Origin: Enoplolaimus lenunculus
Taxonomy: Eukaryota; Nematoda; Enoplea; Enoplida; Thoracostomopsidae
Assembly: GCA_030248215.1 (NCBI GenBank)
Contig: JASANG010002908.1
Coordinates: forward strand, 62,001-126,000
DNA length: 64,000 nt
Direction: 5' to 3'
Below the pieces are notes generated by a model. It was given only the letters and a program-made list of their open reading frames with translations, was not told the DNA's origin and did not search any database. Positions 58,907 through 64,000 of this stretch are shown here, in pieces (the stretch's first letter is position 1; the number at the start of each line of letters is the position of its first letter). A program made the position numbers and the translations under genes.

Positions 58907-61900
58907 ATGTTTAATTACGTTTCAGTTATGCACATTTCATTTTTACAAACAATTCAGTTTCAATTAACCACTCTTTACTTTAAAATAACAAACAAATCAA
59001 AACTAAACAATAAAATCAATATTATCAGTTTGCATGTTAGCATGGGACATATTAACCATAAAAATTGTCAATTTACCAAAAATTGTTGGAGCGGGTTAAG
59101 CCCTCGTCCCTATACACAGCTTGCGTTTATATATGTATGCAATATAATATGTTTCACTGGCTTGCTAGTTTGCATCTATCTAGCAATAGTTATCACTACG
59201 TATGCACTTAGTTATTCACAGTTACTAGCAATTAGCTTAGGTAAGCAATCACCAACCCAGTGTTGCTGCCCCACTAAGTGTTGCTTTTGCTATTTGTTTC
59301 AGTGCTTTAGTATTATATGCTTTATAGTGCTAGTCAACGCTAGTCGTTTTCGCTTGCTGTGTTATATCGCTTTCGTTTTCCAACGCGTTATGATTATGGA
59401 CGACGACAATCCGTTTCGTAACGAGGGACCCGGTTACGTTATTGAACGAATCCCGCGCAACGAGTTGCATCCGAAACATCCAGCTCGTGTTGCAGCATAT
59501 ACGTTTCCTGCAAAGCAATTTTTCGGTCGATCGTTGTTCGAACCGCGTTTGGTGATCAATTGCGAACATCCGGACATGTTGGAACCGTGCATGCAATTGT
59601 TGACCAACACACGCACCAACATCTACAGTTGTGACATTGAAGGATTCAACTTCAGCGCAAAACAGCGACGTATAATGTCCGATCTCCGGGATCCGTTAAA
59701 TGCGCATTTCATCCCGCAGTCGTGTCGTTCGTTTATACGGCCTGATTGGGCAGTTCAACCGATAATGCCGATTTGGAATAATCGCGCACGCACGTTGCAA
59801 ATAGCCAACACAGAAAATTTGGTTATTAACTTTGACTTTGCTGCATTTGGAACTGAGTGCCCTGACGCTCTTTACCAATTCTTGTCGAACTCATATTACA
59901 CCAAATTATGGTGGAGTTTCAAAAGTGACAAAAACATGTTTAACGCTGCGTTCGCACCGGACCAGCTTATGCCAACGTCGGGCTGCCTTGACGTCCAAAA
60001 TATCGTACCAGACAGATACTCTAGTGCTAAATTAAAAGACTGTATGCGACGATACGGACTAGTCGACGAACGTGGACATACACCGTTTGGAACAGACTTA
60101 CTCCGACAACTACGTTACCGCATTACGTACCGTACGCAACGAGCAACTGAAACGTACGATGAAAACAAAATCATAGAATTTTTGGACTACGCATCACAGG
60201 ACGTTATGCTACATGATTTGCTAATTGGACATTACACACGTTTTCGTGACAAACCACTTAACCGTAATAGTCCAAACCAAGCTTGGCATACATGGTTGGA
60301 CATGGCACGCCGCTATCTCCTACCACGGTTACATGTCGAAGCTAATCCAATAGGTAGCCTTGACGCCTTACAAAAAACAGAAGCAACAATACTACGACAA
60401 CTGTATCAGGACTGGACTGTAAATTGCGGAGACTGGGCATCCAGGGGTTCATCCTGTATTTTTAGCGATATCGATGGGCAATTACAACCCAAACAAATAC
60501 CAAACACAATGACAGATGAACAACTGATAGACTTAGCCTGGAAACGCAACATACCAGACTTTTACGAAGAGTACATAAAGGAAAAGATTGGTAACATAGA
60601 ACTGGCTGACATACCGTATAACGATCTACCAGAAGATCTACAACAATCTGTTCCATGGTATACAGATCCAGAGACTGAAAAAGCACATGACTATTACCAA
60701 TCTCAGGCAATACGGCAAGACGATATTTCACATATCGACCAAGCAGAAAGCTTGAACCTGGAATACAAACGTTCTCCACGACGTAGACAAATCGGTGAAG
60801 TCGCTCGTGTAACACCGCTGTCACCAAAGCAACAAACTGTTTGGCCACAGGAAGATCCAACAGACGAGCCAGAGGAAGTAGATGAAAATAACATACCGGT
60901 ACCAACAGAACCAGGTATTTTACTGGACGACATTCAAGCTAACGTCAATCCTCCGGTTCAACAATTATCAAAGGTTGATTTTGACAAAGCACATAGAGAA
61001 TTCTATGAAGCTAGCAAAAAACAATATGAAGAACGAGGACAAACACGTTTTTACGACTTCGATGATCCGAATGCGTCACCATTAAGCGCAACGATGGAAA
61101 CAGACAACTTCTACAAGGACCCTGCGATTGCATTCACGTCGCATGGAGGGTATCCTGGACGTTCGTTCATCGCCTACGATACGACAAAAACTGAACCTGA
61201 AGAACAGGAGGAAACAACTGAACGTACAGTAGAACAAATCCTCCAAGAGGAAGGTATCTTCACTACTGAAGAATGGATTGATGACGACGCAACAGAAGAA
61301 GTTGAAACATCTGGTGAATTGGACCCGTATCAACAACAAAAGGAAATATTAAACACTCGTATACCTGAACAAACAACAACAATTGACGCACTGCTGATAC
61401 TAGTGGATGAACTACACAACAAGGACTTACCAAAGAAGACAATTGAAGCGTCTAAGGACCCGAACGGATTCTTTAACCTAACATTTAAGTTGGACTTAAA
61501 GATGAAAGCTATAGCAGAACGCCTTGACGTTATTACACTTAACATGCAAGATAAGGCTAGTAATACAACTACAAACATTGAACGACTTAAGGAGCATCTT
61601 GAGGAAATGCAAACTCAAATAACAACTATGCAAAAGCGCCTTGACGCCCAAGCTAACATTGACAATACTCGAGACGCATACACCCAACAACTTAAGGACG
61701 AAATCATGCGTTTGGAAACTGTTGTTAGCGACTATAGTGAAATTTGTAAACGACGCAACATACGTGTACCAGAAAAACTACAACAACGGAAAGCGGTAAA
61801 ACGTACTCGTCCACCATCTCCAACACAACAGACGATTTACTATGGTAAGAAAGGACGTATCATCACTTCTGACAAAGCACCGGCATCACCGCGCCGATCT

Positions 61901-62854
61901 CTACAACCTGTTGAGAGTGCTAAAAGCCCTCAACCAACAACATCAAAATCTGCGACTGCCTTTACGGTCGACGAACCAACAATAACTGACAAAACTGAAC
62001 AACAAACACTGGTAGAACAGCTACCTGAACGACCACCACCAAAACCGGATCTAACAAAGTACGTTGACATACACACTGGCGAGATGTTGGCACGTGAAAT
62101 ACCACGCCGGTACCCGGACTTTGACTATCCGTTTTTCGACGGCGAACGGTTGTGGCACAAACAACAAGAACAACTACAATTTCACTTACCAGCTATGTAT
62201 TTCTCGATGTATGAACCACCTAGATTTAAGGATAACCAGACTGATTGGTTACGCGGACGCATCGCAGAAATTGCTAACAAATTTAAGGAAGAATTGCAGA
62301 AAGGTCTAGCACAACGCATTACAACTATGACAAACCGTGAATTTATTGACCAGTTATGCGCTACAGAAGCATACTTTTTCGAAGCATCACACCAAACAGG
62401 CGTACTGGACTTGACAGACACACATTACATTGACGCGTTGCGAACACTAGCAGCATTTGTACGTGATCGAGTTATCCGTGTAATCGGACGTTGCGACCGG
62501 AACATGAGCTTTTTACCATGGGTCGCGACAGCACCCTTATCACCGATTAAAATGGAATTGTTAATGCGAACTAGTGACCGTTTTCGTAATAACGCACAAC
62601 TCATGCAACGCTTCCTACAATTACATTTTCCAGCAACAAAGTACTGGAACCAACGACGAACATTTGATTACATGATTTTGGACTATGACGAAGCCAAAAC
62701 GACTGGCTTGCCACAACAACGGCTACGTGCTATGGAAAAAGAACTAAAGGACGCGACACGCATAATACGTATCGCTACGTTCCGTCACCTTCGTCCGTTA
62801 GTCGCCAAGGCGTTAGAAGCTATAGGCGACTATCGGCACGAATGGACACAGTAA
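58907..62854 (+). CDS. Retroelement ORF2: DEDDy exonuclease-like domain plus novel C-terminus
   Basis: It starts 22 bases after the Gag-Pol stop; the frame is 1,315 codons. The first 161 codons are rich in F, I, L and C and may be intron-like sequence. A splice acceptor (TTTGTTTCAG, AG at 59,301) precedes ATG 59,390 (residue 162), which I favour as the true start. Residues about 235-440 read as an RNase D/WRN-like 3'-5' exonuclease. Exo I is SCDIEGF (D243, E245), Exo II WSFKSDKNMF (D341), followed by CLDVQNI and a KLKDCMRRYGL helix. Exo III is YASQDVMLHDLL (Y428, D432), the DEDDy signature. Spacings of 98 and 91 residues are wider than in RNase D. Then come a charged linker, a coiled coil (about 855-945), a Pro/Ser-rich hinge and a 260-residue C-terminal domain I do not recognise. 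No transmembrane anchor follows, so it is not env-like. Confidence 0.8.
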   Translation: MFNYVSVMHISFLQTIQFQLTTLYFKITNKSKLNNKINIISLHVSMGHINHKNCQFTKNCWSGLSPRPYTQLAFIYVCNIICFTGLLVCIYLAIVITTYALSYSQLLAISLGKQSPTQCCCPTKCCFCYLFQCFSIICFIVLVNASRFRLLCYIAFVFQRVMIMDDDNPFRNEGPGYVIERIPRNELHPKHPARVAAYTFPAKQFFGRSLFEPRLVINCEHPDMLEPCMQLLTNTRTNIYSCDIEGFNFSAKQRRIMSDLRDPLNAHFIPQSCRSFIRPDWAVQPIMPIWNNRARTLQIANTENLVINFDFAAFGTECPDALYQFLSNSYYTKLWWSFKSDKNMFNAAFAPDQLMPTSGCLDVQNIVPDRYSSAKLKDCMRRYGLVDERGHTPFGTDLLRQLRYRITYRTQRATETYDENKIIEFLDYASQDVMLHDLLIGHYTRFRDKPLNRNSPNQAWHTWLDMARRYLLPRLHVEANPIGSLDALQKTEATILRQLYQDWTVNCGDWASRGSSCIFSDIDGQLQPKQIPNTMTDEQLIDLAWKRNIPDFYEEYIKEKIGNIELADIPYNDLPEDLQQSVPWYTDPETEKAHDYYQSQAIRQDDISHIDQAESLNLEYKRSPRRRQIGEVARVTPLSPKQQTVWPQEDPTDEPEEVDENNIPVPTEPGILLDDIQANVNPPVQQLSKVDFDKAHREFYEASKKQYEERGQTRFYDFDDPNASPLSATMETDNFYKDPAIAFTSHGGYPGRSFIAYDTTKTEPEEQEETTERTVEQILQEEGIFTTEEWIDDDATEEVETSGELDPYQQQKEILNTRIPEQTTTIDALLILVDELHNKDLPKKTIEASKDPNGFFNLTFKLDLKMKAIAERLDVITLNMQDKASNTTTNIERLKEHLEEMQTQITTMQKRLDAQANIDNTRDAYTQQLKDEIMRLETVVSDYSEICKRRNIRVPEKLQQRKAVKRTRPPSPTQQTIYYGKKGRIITSDKAPASPRRSLQPVESAKSPQPTTSKSATAFTVDEPTITDKTEQQTLVEQLPERPPPKPDLTKYVDIHTGEMLAREIPRRYPDFDYPFFDGERLWHKQQEQLQFHLPAMYFSMYEPPRFKDNQTDWLRGRIAEIANKFKEELQKGLAQRITTMTNREFIDQLCATEAYFFEASHQTGVLDLTDTHYIDALRTLAAFVRDRVIRVIGRCDRNMSFLPWVATAPLSPIKMELLMRTSDRFRNNAQLMQRFLQLHFPATKYWNQRRTFDYMILDYDEAKTTGLPQQRLRAMEKELKDATRIIRIATFRHLRPLVAKALEAIGDYRHEWTQ
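59301..59302 (+). promoter_or_regulatory. Candidate splice acceptor before ORF2
   Basis: TGCTATTTGTTTCAG fits the nematode acceptor consensus and lies 88 bases upstream of ATG 59,390. Between them is only one short upstream ATG frame (59,317, eight codons). Confidence 0.45.
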
Positions 62855-63839
62855 ACCATAGCACAAGGGTCGCGCAATAGCGCCCATACTACTTTAAAAA
62901 GCCTTGACGTCTTTGTATTTTAAATAAAACTAAACTTAATAAAACAACCAAACAAAATAATAAAACAATTCACGATTATGACGTTTACCGGACTTGACAC
63001 TATACCAATATTGTACGTTATGTACAATGTCGACGTTTACCCTTGATGCTTCGGCGTCGGGTACTGCCACTGTAATGCTTGAGTCTCACTTATAGACCGG
63101 CCTCTGCAGTTGGCTTCACGAGCAACATCGCGTTGTCTCGATACTGGTGGTTGCCGCATGCAATTTCACCATATACAGAACATAGTATATTTTCACACAC
63201 TAGTTTACACAAAGCCTTGACGTAATGCTAATAAAACCCCAAAATTTTTGTATTGTACTGTTACTGTAATGTGTACTATTCATAGTTTCAGGACGTCTGC
63301 GGTCTATGGCAACATGTGTCACTTGGCAAATGGTTTTATCGCATGTTCACTACTGTTTACGTTATTTTAATGTTATTTTGGTGCGCCAGTGATGACAGTG
63401 TCAAAGCAACAAACCGCAGCGTCCACCGTATTCGTTATGTTCGTATATTACTTGTCGTTCGTTTTATTCGTTTATTGGACATTTTATGCGTTATTGGACT
63501 TACTGTTGGTAAAAAGGTAACGTAGGACAATGGGTTTTATCATGGGGTTTTCAGGTGCTCGGAAGAGCGAAGCAGGGTATTACTATTTGGGTAACAGGTG
63601 CTCGGAAGAGCGAAGCAGGGTATCAGGTGCTCGGAAGAGCGAAGCAAAAGTTTAGGACTATAAAATGCGAAGTTTATTAAACCAAAGAAGCAAACAAAGA
63701 GACATTCGCCAAATAACTCAAACAAACATTCCACCGGTTCTTTTTCATTTATCTCTTTATCGATGCATAATTTGTTTTATTTCTTTCAGGTCAACCGGTC
63801 TTTGCATGCCATGGGACGGCATGAGCTGAGTGAGAGGGA
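62855..63839 (+). other. Retroelement 3' leader: short ORF, hairpin repeats, purine tract
   Basis: The region carries two copies of GCCTTGACG (62,901 and 63,214) and acceptor-like TTTCAG sites near 63,291, 63,551 and 63,789. A short frame from ATG 63,343 encodes 60 residues with a signal-peptide-like start (MFTTVYVILMLFWCAS) and a second hydrophobic stretch. The tandem hairpin repeats (63,552-63,646) and the polypurine tract (about 63,828-63,839) follow. Confidence 0.5.
63552..63646 (+). repeat. Three repeats forming GNRA-loop hairpins
   Basis: CAGGTGCTCGGAAGAGCGAA followed by GCAGGGTAT occurs at 63,552-63,580 and 63,595-63,623, and its first 23 bases at 63,624-63,646. In RNA each unit can form GCUC-GGAA-GAGC, a four-pair stem with a GNRA-type tetraloop. 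Confidence 0.8.
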
Positions 63840-64000
63840 TGTCGGGTGGGGCCCCAGTGTGCACTCTGTGCCACACTGGTGCCCACCCTCGGCGTCCCTT
63901 GAGCTCCTAGCTATGTCGTTTCCGTGGCATGCGAAGTCCAGCCGTCTCAGTCTCGATCCTAGTATCGTGATTTGTACTTAACCGGTATCCTTTTAGCCTT
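63840..64000 (+). repeat. 3' LTR (first 161 bases)
   Basis: It matches the 5' LTR from 50,618 with one visible difference near 63,990 and runs off the window. Confidence 0.95.

Larger units (their letters stand above)
50618..64000 (+). mobile_element. Ty3/gypsy-type LTR retroelement, whole-looking, 3' LTR cut by window end
   Basis: Order: 5' LTR (from 50,618), primer-binding site (51,827), Gag-Pol ORF (52,058-58,885), second ORF (58,907-62,854), long 3' leader with hairpin repeats, purine-rich tract GAGTGAGAGGGA ending just before 63,840, and a 3' LTR starting TGTCGGGTGG. Reverse transcriptase and RNase H precede integrase, as in Ty3/gypsy. The first 161 bases of the two LTRs differ at only one visible position, and both large ORFs are open, so the insertion looks young. 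Extra cargo (PHD finger, second ORF with exonuclease-like domain) makes it larger than a typical gypsy element. It lies upstream of the visible MIGA exons and may interrupt a MIGA intron. No envelope-like glycoprotein is recognised. Confidence 0.93.

Noticed and set aside
58907-59389. A real multi-helix membrane domain at the start of ORF2
   Set aside because: The T-rich sequence, the internal splice acceptor and the change of composition at ATG 59,390 fit an intron tail better. Not excluded.
58907-62854. ORF2 as an envelope glycoprotein
   Set aside because: No signal peptide and C-terminal anchor pair, no furin-like site, and a nuclease-like N-terminal domain instead.

Overview
The window is AT-rich eukaryotic DNA, most likely from a nematode. 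Every host gene is split by spliceosomal introns with GT..AG borders. Dispersed repeats carry runs of TTAGGC, the nematode telomere hexamer. I cannot name the species; a non-Caenorhabditis nematode is my best guess.

Layout. Positions 1-13,500 are repeat-rich and hold no gene I can support. They contain short palindromic DNA transposons (MITEs), a decayed RTE-type LINE end and a small satellite. From 13.5 to 22.7 kb lie parts of two genes for small four-helix membrane proteins, facing each other: an incomplete plus-strand one from 13,514 and a complete minus-strand two-exon one at 22,629-20,502. From 22.8 to 28 kb the sequence is again repeats. Three conserved genes then follow, rebuilt exon by exon with consistent reading phase: ENGASE (cytosolic endo-beta-N-acetylglucosaminidase, GH85, 12 exons, 28,076-34,958, plus), LACTB2 (metallo-beta-lactamase-fold endoribonuclease, 7 exons, 37,482-42,283, plus) and the 3' ten exons of mitoguardin (MIGA/FAM73, 49,546-44,090, minus). 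They are linked by position only; no shared pathway is implied.

From 50,618 to beyond the window end lies a large, whole-looking and probably young Ty3/gypsy-type LTR retroelement. Its 2,275-residue Gag-Pol ORF ends in a PHD finger. A second ORF of up to 1,315 residues carries what I read as a DEDDy 3'-5' exonuclease domain, an accessory enzyme I do not know from any LTR element. The 9-mer GCCTTGACG occurs 12 times on the element's sense strand, in two reading frames and in non-coding parts, which points to a nucleic-acid-level signal. The 3' leader holds three repeated GNRA-type hairpins.

The second main theme is a set of hAT-like MITEs (8-bp target duplications) whose core is an array of telomere hexamers. 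Another hAT-like MITE has landed exactly on a splice acceptor of MIGA.
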